A model generated the notes under the pieces. The model had not been told where the DNA came from and searched no databases. It saw only the letters and a list, made by a program, of their open reading frames with translations. DNA of 5,653 nt from assembly GCA_013002425.1 (NCBI GenBank), contig JABDJQ010000236.1, positions 1 to 5,653 of the forward strand, written 5' to 3'. A program made the position numbers and the translations under genes. This DNA comes from Gemmatimonadota bacterium (GTDB lineage Bacteria > Orphanbacterota > Orphanbacteria > Orphanbacterales > Orphanbacteraceae). Of the stretch, positions 1-5,653 are shown piece by piece (position 1 is the first letter of the stretch; each line of letters begins with the position of its first letter).

Positions 1-501
1 GCGACCGATTGGGCCTACTCCGCAACCTGGGCCGGACCGGCGGTCGTCGACCATCCGATCTATACCCCGGTCCATCGCTACGCGCGAAACATCATCGTGA
101 GCCTGGATCACTGGATGAGCGGCTGGGTAGACTGGAACATCGTGCTCGACAGAAACGGCGGGCCGAATCATGTCGGTAACTTCTGCGGCGCGCCCATCAT
201 GATCGATACCGAGAAACGCGACGTCTACTACACGCCGATCTATCATGTGCTGAAGCAGTTCAGCCGCACGATCCGCCCGGGCGACCGGGCCGTGCAGACG
301 AAACGCGATCTCGGCGGACGCGGCCCGGACGATCTGCACGCGTGCGCGACGTTGAACGCGGACGGACTACTGAGTGTGCAGCTTCTCAACACGACGAAAG
401 AAGACATCGCGCTCGCGCTGCAGATCGGCGATCGCTACGCGGAGATTACGATTCCCGCCAACGCGGTGCAGACCGTGCGGGTTCCGGTCGGCGCGCGGTG
501 A
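1..501 (+). CDS. GH30 glycoside hydrolase (glucosylceramidase-like), C-terminal part
   Basis: The reading frame is open from the first base, so the gene is cut at its 5' end; 166 codons and a TGA stop remain. The visible part matches the end of the GH30 catalytic barrel followed by the small C-terminal beta-sandwich. Residues 38-60 carry the family's very typical W-x3-W-x-DWN-x-VLD-x2-GGPN block (W38, D44-W45-N46, GGPN 53-56), then a 'GN(F)C-x-API-x-D' stretch (59-69), 'YYTP-x-Y' (76-81) and 'FSR-x-IRPG' (87-94). From about residue 95 the sequence is beta-rich, as expected for the sandwich domain. GH30 enzymes are retaining beta-glycosidases acting on glucosylceramide, beta-1,6-glucan, xylan and related substrates. 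Both catalytic glutamates and any signal peptide lie upstream of the window, so substrate and location cannot be read here. An internal GTG at 97 is not the start, because homology runs through it. The gene is followed after 3 nt by the ene-reductase gene. Confidence 0.9.
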   Translation, partial: ATDWAYSATWAGPAVVDHPIYTPVHRYARNIIVSLDHWMSGWVDWNIVLDRNGGPNHVGNFCGAPIMIDTEKRDVYYTPIYHVLKQFSRTIRPGDRAVQTKRDLGGRGPDDLHACATLNADGLLSVQLLNTTKEDIALALQIGDRYAEITIPANAVQTVRVPVGAR

Positions 502-507
502 GCCATG
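497..507 (+). promoter_or_regulatory. Tight, in-frame stop/start junction with overlapping weak Shine-Dalgarno
   Basis: The GH30 stop codon TGA (499-501) lies inside a GGTGAG purine stretch (497-502), followed by the ene-reductase ATG (505-507). The purine stretch is only 2 nt from the ATG, which is closer than usual, so the second gene probably depends on ribosomes finishing the first. The two genes share one reading frame and are separated by just TGA-GCC. No promoter-like sequence is evident between them. Confidence 0.55.
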
Positions 508-1614
508 CCTGAAGCCGCGGGCACAGAACCGCTTTTCACGCCCGTCGCCGTAGGCGATCTGACGCTCGCCAACCGGATCGCGATGGCGCCGATGACGCGC
601 CACAGGGCCGGCCCCGATCGCATGCCGGACGCGCTGATTGCCGAATACTACGCGCAGCGCGCCCGCGCGGGACTCATCATCAGCGAGGCGACGACGATCT
701 CTCCCCAGGCGAACGGCTACGTGAACACGCCCGGGATCTACACGGACGAACAGTGCGCCGGGTGGCGGCCCGTGACGGACGCCGTTCACGCGCGGGGCGG
801 CGTGATCTTTCTGCAGCTCTGGCATACGGGCCGCGTATCGCACAGCGACTTTCACGGCGGGGCGCTCCCCGTTTCCGCTTCGGCCATTCCGATCGAAGGA
901 AGACAGGTGCGGACGCCGCGCGGGAAGAAACCGGGCGAGACGCCGCGGGCGCTCGAAACGAAGGAGTTGCCCGGCATCGTGTCCGACTACGTGCGCGCCG
1001 GCGTGCGCGCGATCGAGGCCGGCTTCGACGGCGTCGAAGTGCACGGCGCCAACGGCTACCTGATCGACCAGTTCCTGCAGTCGAACAGCAATCATCGGAC
1101 CGACGATTACGGCGGGAGCGTGGCGAACCGGTTTCGCCTGCTTCGCGAAATCGTCGCGGGGCTCGCGGCCGCGGTCGGGCCGCGGCGGGTTGCGGTGAAG
1201 CTCTCCCCGAACAACCCCTCCGGCGGCATGGGCTCGCCCGACTTTCGCGAAACGTTCACGTATGCGGCGCGCGAACTGGACGCGTTCGGTCTCGCGTATC
1301 TGCACGTCGTCGACGGCGAAGAACTCGGCAAGGACACGCCCGGGCCTCCCATGACGCTCGAGGATTTTCGTGCGGTTTATTCGGGCGTGCTGATGGGGAA
1401 CGGGGAATACGATCGCGAGACAGCCTCGGCGGCGGTCGCGCGCGGCGCGGCCGACATGATCGCGATCGGCCGGCCGTTCATCACGAACCCCGACCTCGCC
1501 GAGCGCTGGAAGAACGGATGGCCGCAGGCCCCGCTTTCAGAGCCGGCGTCATGGTATACGCTCGAGCAGACTCCTGCGGGCCTGACGGATTACCCGCCCT
1601 GGAACGCCGACTGA
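505..1614 (+). CDS. Old Yellow Enzyme family ene-reductase (NADH:flavin oxidoreductase, NemA-like)
   Basis: This complete 369-residue protein has the usual length and fold markers of classical OYE-class FMN enzymes (OYE1, PETN reductase, NemA). Known members use NAD(P)H to reduce activated C=C bonds of enones, maleimides and nitroesters in the cytoplasm. Visible landmarks are 'NRI-x-MAPMTR' (23-32; T31 tunes the flavin), 'EAT..S....GY' (61-72; Y72), 'QLWHTGR' (104-110; Q104 and W106 contact flavin and substrate), the substrate-binding pair H180/N183 with proton donor Y185 in 'HGANGY', 'DDYGGS..NR' (200-209), the phosphate-binding 'IGRPFI' (321-326) and the C-terminal 'TDYP' (361-364). One oddity is K232 in 'VKLSP', where OYE1 and PETN reductase have an Arg touching the flavin. 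The start ATG lies 3 nt after the preceding stop, and homology begins about ten residues in, which supports this start. A short GGTGAG overlapping the upstream stop may serve as ribosome site, so translation is probably coupled. The natural substrate cannot be told. Confidence 0.95.
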   Translation: MPEAAGTEPLFTPVAVGDLTLANRIAMAPMTRHRAGPDRMPDALIAEYYAQRARAGLIISEATTISPQANGYVNTPGIYTDEQCAGWRPVTDAVHARGGVIFLQLWHTGRVSHSDFHGGALPVSASAIPIEGRQVRTPRGKKPGETPRALETKELPGIVSDYVRAGVRAIEAGFDGVEVHGANGYLIDQFLQSNSNHRTDDYGGSVANRFRLLREIVAGLAAAVGPRRVAVKLSPNNPSGGMGSPDFRETFTYAARELDAFGLAYLHVVDGEELGKDTPGPPMTLEDFRAVYSGVLMGNGEYDRETASAAVARGAADMIAIGRPFITNPDLAERWKNGWPQAPLSEPASWYTLEQTPAGLTDYPPWNAD

Positions 1615-1647
1615 TCGATCCGGTCCGCACTATCAGAGGTATCAGAC

Positions 1648-1685
1648 CGCGCCCTGAAGGCTCAGTCGACATAACCGAGGGCGCG
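1648..1685. terminator. Inverted repeat at the convergent gene ends, possible weak bidirectional terminator
   Basis: CGCGCCCT (1648-1655) and AGGGCGCG (1678-1685) form a perfect 8-bp inverted repeat with a 22-nt loop. The stop codon of the minus-strand sulfatase-fold gene (1662-1664) sits inside the loop. The hairpin lies between two convergent genes, where a shared terminator would be expected. There is no T-run after it in either direction, so it is not a classical intrinsic terminator. The right arm is coding sequence, so the repeat could be chance in G+C-rich DNA. The rest of the 47-nt gap (1615-1661) holds only a 9-nt-spaced duplication of TATCAGA (1631-1646). Confidence 0.3.
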
Positions 1686-3740
1686 AAGCTCGTTCATCTT
1701 CGCTTCGGAATAGTCGACATCCTGCACGCCCTTCTCGACGAGATCGTCTTCCCACGTCGCGATCCAGGCAAGGAGAGCCGTTTTCATCTCCGCAAAGACC
1801 GCAGGATGGAGCGCGCTCACGTTCACGAGTTCATCGGGGTCTTCCGCCAGATCGTAGAGCTCGAATTCGGCCCCGGTCATCAGCGTGCGGTCGAGCTCGT
1901 CCGGAATGTAGATGAGCTTCCAGTTGTCCCGGATCAGCGTCTTCTGATAATTGACCGCATACCCGCTCTCCGCAAAGATATCGCGCGGCTCCGAGCCTTC
2001 GCCGCGTACTTCTCCCGCAAAAGAACGTCCTTCGAACTCCGTCGGATGTTCGATCCCGGCAAGATCGAGCAGGGTGGGCGTGACGTCGAGCAGGCTGATC
2101 GCGTGATCCACGACGCGCGCCGGTTGATCCGCGTCGTAAACGATCAGCGGGACTTCGAGATTCACGTTGTAAGGGAAACGTCCGTGCCGGAAGTAGTAGT
2201 TGTGCTCGCCGAGGCTTTCGCCGTGGTCCGACCAGAGCACGACGATCGAGTTCTCGAGCAGGCCCCGCTCCTCGAGGCGATCGAGCACCATCCCCACATG
2301 CCTGTCGACGTAACGGATCTCCGCATCGTAAAGCGCCACGTAGTGCGCCAGGATCTCGTTCTTCTCGTGAATGATTCCCGGTCCCGTACAGCCGAGATCG
2401 GCCCTGTTGATATGCAGGCGTCTGTTCTCTTCATATCCGGAAAGTCCGGGTTCGATCGGCACCAGATCGAAAGCGCCCTCTTCGATCCTCACTCTCTCGG
2501 CCGGATCGTAAAACCGGTCGCCGACGAAGTAGTCGGTCGAGTCCGGCGGGTCGTAGGTCGTGTGCGGATCGACGTAGTGGACCCAGTAGAAGAAAGGGTT
2601 CTTCTCGCGCCGGTCCGCGAGCCGGTCGATGCTCCAGAGCGCTCCGCGGGTCACGTTGTCCGCGGTCCCCATCTTCTCCCCGAACCGGTCGAAACCCTGA
2701 TGCACGTTCGCTTCGATCCCGATTACGCCGTTCGCGATATTGCCCTCGGTTCGGTAGCCGCTGTTCCGGAGAATCTCCGCCAGCATGAGCAGATCGTCTC
2801 TCAGATACTGAAACGGCGCGAGGCGCAGGACGCCGTTCGTATGTGCGTAGAGACCCGTCATGAGCGAGGCGACGGCGGGCGTGGTCTTCGGCCATGTCGT
2901 ATACGCGTTTTCAAAGAGCACGCTTCTCTCCGCAAACGCGTCGATGCGCGGCGAAGTGTCCCGCCCGTATCCGTAGCAGCCGAGGTTCCGCGCGCGCAGC
3001 GTATCGATCGAAATGAAGATGATGTTCTTCTTCCCGATCGCCGCGGCCACCAGACGATTCTCGAAAACGAACGCCCCGGTGAAGATCAGAACAGACGCCA
3101 GCGCGCAAAGGGCAGCCGTGCGCGAGGTCACGAGACGACCGGCGAGCAGAACGAGGTCGCCGGCGCGCAGGCGGCCGGCGATCATTCCGCCCAGCAGGAA
3201 GACGGCGATGCCGGTCGCCGCCGGGACGAGAAGCAGCGACGCCGAATCGAGAATCGCGAGTTCTTCGAACAGGCGGGCGAGCGCTTCGAACAGAGAGCGC
3301 GGTCCCCGCAGCGAAGGCGCTTCTCCGGTGACGGCGACGAAGGTCATGCGAAAGAAGACGAATGCCCCGCCGAGCAGCGCGAGCACGAATCCCGCGAACC
3401 GGTTCCGGTTCACGACTCCGACGCGCAAGATCCCGCGTTCGATCCACGGCCCGGCCAGGGTCGAAGCCGCATGCAGCGCCGCGAATACGAAAACGAACTG
3501 CGCAATGCGTCGTGCGGCGAGCTCCCAGTACTCGACGAGGATCTGGAGCGAGAGCGGGTAGAGTCCGTACGAGAGATAGCGGTGGGCGATGATTTCGCGC
3601 ATGCCGAGAACGAGGCCCGTCAGAAAACCCGCGATCAGTACGACGATGATCCATCCGCCGATAACCCGCGCGAGTCGAAGCAGGCGGCGCGCACCGGACT
3701 CACCGCTCGGATTCGGTTTGCTGTCGTCCATTTTCGTCAT
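1662..3740 (-). CDS. Membrane-anchored sulfatase-fold protein with Thr in the nucleophile position
   Basis: This 692-residue protein has about five N-terminal hydrophobic segments (near 28-47, 78-98, 114-136, 167-188 and 209-226) followed by an alkaline-phosphatase-superfamily, sulfatase-type domain (about 238-640). With a basic N-terminus inside and five helices, the domain would face the periplasm. Domain landmarks are 'NIIFISIDTLRA' (239-250; metal ligand D246), 'YGY.RDTSP.ID' (256-267), the nucleophile region 'TTPAV' leading to 'LMTG' (286-296), 'HYVDPH' (388-393), 'SDHGESLGEH' (504-513; metal ligands D505 and H506), 'RHG' (518-520), 'VPLIVYD' (530-536) and the C-terminal 'ELYDLAEDPDE.VN' (627-640). 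The CxPxR/SxPxR motif needed for formylglycine is absent: T286 replaces Cys/Ser and V290 replaces Arg. A threonine nucleophile and five-helix anchor are features of LtaS and EptA phospho-transferases, so a phosphoester or phospho-transfer reaction is likelier than sulfate ester hydrolysis. It is the last gene of the minus-strand group, 34 nt after the PrsW-like gene. M4 (3731) is an alternative start. Confidence 0.9.
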   Translation of the reverse strand: MTKMDDSKPNPSGESGARRLLRLARVIGGWIIVVLIAGFLTGLVLGMREIIAHRYLSYGLYPLSLQILVEYWELAARRIAQFVFVFAALHAASTLAGPWIERGILRVGVVNRNRFAGFVLALLGGAFVFFRMTFVAVTGEAPSLRGPRSLFEALARLFEELAILDSASLLLVPAATGIAVFLLGGMIAGRLRAGDLVLLAGRLVTSRTAALCALASVLIFTGAFVFENRLVAAAIGKKNIIFISIDTLRARNLGCYGYGRDTSPRIDAFAERSVLFENAYTTWPKTTPAVASLMTGLYAHTNGVLRLAPFQYLRDDLLMLAEILRNSGYRTEGNIANGVIGIEANVHQGFDRFGEKMGTADNVTRGALWSIDRLADRREKNPFFYWVHYVDPHTTYDPPDSTDYFVGDRFYDPAERVRIEEGAFDLVPIEPGLSGYEENRRLHINRADLGCTGPGIIHEKNEILAHYVALYDAEIRYVDRHVGMVLDRLEERGLLENSIVVLWSDHGESLGEHNYYFRHGRFPYNVNLEVPLIVYDADQPARVVDHAISLLDVTPTLLDLAGIEHPTEFEGRSFAGEVRGEGSEPRDIFAESGYAVNYQKTLIRDNWKLIYIPDELDRTLMTGAEFELYDLAEDPDELVNVSALHPAVFAEMKTALLAWIATWEDDLVEKGVQDVDYSEAKMNELRALGYVD

Positions 3741-3750
3741 CTCCTGCCCT
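3741..3750 (-). promoter_or_regulatory. Ribosome binding site leaving two possible starts for the sulfatase-fold gene
   Basis: Read on the minus strand, the sequence before the first ATG is AGGGCAGGAG (3750-3741). The strong AGGAG core (3745-3741) abuts the first ATG (3740) with no spacer, but is 9 nt from the second in-frame ATG (3731). The weaker AGGG (3750-3747) is 6 nt from the first ATG. Start at 3731 would shorten the protein by three residues and change nothing in the predicted topology. Confidence 0.55.
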
Positions 3751-3774
3751 GGCCTCGCTCGGTTCGCGCCGGAA

Positions 3775-4782
3775 TCACTTCCGCAGCATGTGCAGTTGCC
3801 AGAGATCCCGGCTTTTCATGTTCAGGAACGGGGAAATGGCAAGAACACCGGCCCGCCCCACCGTCTTGCGCAGATACTCGAGTTCGCGAAACGAAGCCTC
3901 GACTACAGGGTCGGGCTCCGGTTCCAGCCCCGCCTGGCGCGCGATCAGCAGTCCCTTCGCCCGCATCGACAGTTCGAGATGAATCTGCAGGTAGCAGAAT
4001 AGATCCGCCACGACGGCCGGCGGAAGCGAATCCTGCAGCGAATCGAGATACTTTCCGACTCTGGTATCCCCGATCTCGCCGGTGGTCAATTGCTCCATGA
4101 GGTCGATGTCGCTGTCGAAGCTGACGCCGAGCCAGTCGCGCGTCGACTTCTCGCTGCTCTCGAACACCACGATCAGCAGTAACGGCATCACGATCAGAAT
4201 GAGGCCGGTCGCGAGAAGCGGAGGCAGAATGAAATGATTGAAGAGCGAGTGAATGACGACTCCCGGTACGAGCCCGATCAGAAACGGGCGAACGACCGCG
4301 GAGTCCCACCGGTCGAAAAGCAGCTTCGCGAGGATTCCGAAGATCGCGGTGTTGCTTCCGTGAATGACGGCCGTGCCGAATCCGCGCACGATCCACGTAA
4401 GCAGTTCCGCGCGATCGAGCGCGCCGAGATAATAGACGTTCTCCACTACCGCGAAGCCGGTCCCTGCGGCAAAGCCGAAAATCGCGGCGTCGACGAGAAA
4501 CCCGATCCGGTGAATGCGGATCATCAGAAGGACGGGCGCGGCCTTCAGCGCCTCTTCGAGAACCGGAGCCGCGTAGCGCGAATAAAAGACGGGGTCGACC
4601 GCAAGGGGGCCGAGAAAATACCGGTTCGTCACGAAGCAGACGACCGCGACCACGGTGCCGCTCAGAATCGCCGCGAGAACCGTCGATCGGCGCAGCAGTT
4701 TGAACGTATCCAGTATGAAAAGGATATAGAGGAATACGAGAACCGGGATCAGCGCGACCCCGACATTCAGGAGCGTACTCAC
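3775..4782 (-). CDS. PrsW-family intramembrane metalloprotease with soluble C-terminal extension
   Basis: The product is a 335-residue polytopic membrane protein with roughly seven hydrophobic segments in the first 207 residues. It carries the motif set of PrsW-type proteases: EE-x2-K (E76, E77, K80), 'GFAAGTGFAVVEN' (103-115; E114, N115), 'RGFGTAVIHGSN' (133-144; H141) and 'HSLFNH' (178-183; H178, N182). These Glu and His residues are the expected metal ligands and catalytic groups within the membrane. In Bacillus subtilis PrsW makes the first cut in the anti-sigma factor RsiW. No sigma or anti-sigma gene is in this window, so the substrate here is unknown. Residues 210-335 form a mostly helical, soluble extension with acidic patches that goes beyond the membrane core. 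The start is GTG at 4782, overlapping the upstream stop as GTGA. No Shine-Dalgarno precedes it, which suggests translational coupling to the beta-barrel gene. The stop lies 34 nt before the sulfatase-fold gene. Confidence 0.88.
   Translation of the reverse strand: MSTLLNVGVALIPVLVFLYILFILDTFKLLRRSTVLAAILSGTVVAVVCFVTNRYFLGPLAVDPVFYSRYAAPVLEEALKAAPVLLMIRIHRIGFLVDAAIFGFAAGTGFAVVENVYYLGALDRAELLTWIVRGFGTAVIHGSNTAIFGILAKLLFDRWDSAVVRPFLIGLVPGVVIHSLFNHFILPPLLATGLILIVMPLLLIVVFESSEKSTRDWLGVSFDSDIDLMEQLTTGEIGDTRVGKYLDSLQDSLPPAVVADLFCYLQIHLELSMRAKGLLIARQAGLEPEPDPVVEASFRELEYLRKTVGRAGVLAISPFLNMKSRDLWQLHMLRK
4779..4782 (-). promoter_or_regulatory. 4-nt GTGA stop/start overlap, translational coupling
   Basis: On the minus strand the GTG start of the PrsW-like gene (4782-4780) and the TGA stop of the beta-barrel gene (4781-4779) share the tetranucleotide GTGA. 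The preceding 18 nt contain no purine-rich ribosome site, so the protease is probably translated only by ribosomes that have just ended the barrel protein. This would tie protease amount to barrel protein amount. Confidence 0.7.
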
Positions 4783-5653
4783 AATACTTTGAGTGAGAAC
4801 ATGAACTCATCCCGATGGCGGCGGTTCTTCTCGAACGCGGCCGCGTAGCCGATCGAAAACGTCAGATCCAGATGCGAAAGCAGGCTGAGGCGCAGATCGA
4901 GCTGCGTCCCCGCACTCGCGACTTCCGTTCGCGTGCCCCCGTCGTCCAGGTTCGTCACCGCTCCCATCGCGAAAAGCGCCGGGCGCAGCCAGGTCGCGTG
5001 GCATCCCGGCGTTCCGAGGCGCCGGAACCGAAGCGGCGGCAGGTTCAGCTCGAGCGTCGACTTCACGTAATTCGTGCCGCCCAGTTCGTTCAGCTCGAGG
5101 CCGGGGAAGCTGTAGAACTCACGATACCGTTTCACGCGGCCGTCATCCACCCAGTTGTTGCCGAATCCGCCGAAAAAGAAATTGGCGTACGGTTCGTCGC
5201 GCTCGCCGGGCGAGTAGCCCGCCGAATTTCGAAGCCAGACCGACGAGTGACCGAGCGGAAGGGCGACTCCCCCGTCGGCATTCACGACGACCGCGGGAAA
5301 TGCCTCGCCGCGCACCACGCTGTTCCACGCCATGAGCTCCAGCATCGTCCCCTTCTCGTAATCGATGGCGCCGATCGACGCGCGCTGGTTCGTATACGTG
5401 ATCGAGGCGGACGAAGAAACCAGCCGCGACGACGAGGTCGAAACGTTCTGGTAGTCGGGAAGCCGTTCGAGGTCCCAGAAGGCGGTGGTGCCGAGATTCA
5501 GGACGAGTGAGCGCGGATCGTCCGAAACGAGAGTGCGCCGGTAGTTCGCGCCGACGGAGTAACCCTTGCGGCTCCGTTTCGTCGGGCCGAAGAGATCGTA
5601 GAAGTCGGCCGCGTTCCACTTGAACCGCAGTCCGAAATTGTAGCGTTCGTAGC
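4779..5653 (-). CDS. Outer-membrane beta-barrel domain protein, C-terminal part
   Basis: The frame is open from the right edge of the window to the TGA at 4779-4781, giving 290 complete codons of a protein whose N-terminus is missing. An ATG at 5345 exists, but the 102 codons upstream of it have the same character, so it is internal. The sequence is a run of amphipathic strands with alternating hydrophobic and polar residues, aromatic belts and Gly/Asn/Asp turns, typical of an outer-membrane barrel. Examples are residues 2-11 and 28-38 and the final strand DEFMFSLKVL. A segment around 180-205 ('ELGG-x-NYVKS-x-LELNLPP-x-RF') resembles the conserved GG...E-x-P pattern late in Omp85/BamA-like barrels. 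The early 'ADFYDLFGPTKRSRKGY' (16-32) recalls, from memory only, barrels fused to TolB-like beta-propellers. The last residue is Leu rather than the usual Phe. The gene overlaps the protease gene by 4 nt and is the most upstream visible member of the group. The exact family and role are uncertain. Confidence 0.75.
   Translation of the reverse strand, partial: YERYNFGLRFKWNAADFYDLFGPTKRSRKGYSVGANYRRTLVSDDPRSLVLNLGTTAFWDLERLPDYQNVSTSSSRLVSSSASITYTNQRASIGAIDYEKGTMLELMAWNSVVRGEAFPAVVVNADGGVALPLGHSSVWLRNSAGYSPGERDEPYANFFFGGFGNNWVDDGRVKRYREFYSFPGLELNELGGTNYVKSTLELNLPPLRFRRLGTPGCHATWLRPALFAMGAVTNLDDGGTRTEVASAGTQLDLRLSLLSHLDLTFSIGYAAAFEKNRRHRDEFMFSLKVL

Noticed and set aside
97..501. GTG at 97 as a separate small gene start
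   Set aside because: The frame and GH30 homology continue unbroken upstream to base 1, so this is an internal Val codon.
367..1305. Minus-strand open frame of 312 codons opposite the GH30 and ene-reductase genes
   Set aside because: The composition is dominated by Arg, His, Ala and Val with no recognisable motif, and both opposing genes have strong family matches.
1631..1646. Direct repeat TATCAGA/TATCAGA in the convergent gap
   Set aside because: Two 7-nt copies alone are too short to suggest an operator or insertion footprint, and no third copy or partner site was seen.
753..4100. Very long plus-strand open frame (1115 codons) running through the ene-reductase and antisense to the sulfatase-fold and protease genes
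   Set aside because: Its translation is extremely Arg-rich and matches no fold, and it crosses three well-supported genes. Over 1662-3740 it is the codon-aligned complement of the sulfatase-fold gene, which rarely uses TTA, CTA or TCA codons in G+C-rich DNA, so no stops appear opposite it.
4234..4848. Plus-strand open frame of 204 codons opposite the protease and barrel genes
   Set aside because: It is highly charged and low-complexity (Arg/Glu/Asp-rich), as expected for the complement of hydrophobic membrane codons, and has no ribosome site or motif.
4779..5345. A 188-residue stand-alone protein starting at the ATG at 5345
   Set aside because: The frame stays open to the window edge and the upstream 102 codons show the same alternating barrel-strand pattern, so the Met is internal.

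Overview
The window is G+C-rich (around 60% by eye), almost fully coding, and holds five genes in two convergent groups. Two are cut by the window edges. A C-terminal outer-membrane-type beta-barrel shows that the source is a diderm (Gram-negative-type) bacterium. The mix of a GH30 glycosidase, a membrane sulfatase-fold protein ending in a 'LRALGYV'-type tail, and a PrsW-family protease would fit an environmental proteobacterium, myxococcote, acidobacteriote or similar lineage. The sequence alone does not settle the phylum, and there is no rRNA or tRNA to help.

Plus strand (1-1614): the 3' end of a family-30 glycoside hydrolase (glucosylceramidase-like) is followed, after a 3-nt gap and in the same frame, by a complete Old Yellow Enzyme family ene-reductase (FMN-dependent NAD(P)H:flavin oxidoreductase). 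The two are surely co-transcribed, but no shared pathway is obvious.

Minus strand (5653-1662, read right to left): the C-terminal 290 residues of a large protein ending in a beta-barrel overlap by 4 nt a PrsW-family intramembrane metalloprotease with a soluble C-terminal extension. After 34 nt comes a protein with about five membrane helices and an extracytoplasmic sulfatase-fold domain. The spacing indicates one operon. All three products are predicted to sit in or face the cell envelope, so the best guess is an envelope-maintenance or surface-modification unit.

The most notable point is that the sulfatase-fold protein has threonine where a true sulfatase needs a Cys or Ser that becomes formylglycine, and Val where the family has Arg. 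With its five-helix N-terminus, this resembles phospho-group transferases (LtaS/EptA type) more than an arylsulfatase. The 47-nt convergent gap (1615-1661) has no classical terminator, although an 8-bp inverted repeat straddles the sulfatase-like stop codon. I found no RNA genes, insertion sequences, CRISPR arrays or attachment sites, and no gene-free stretch longer than 50 nt.
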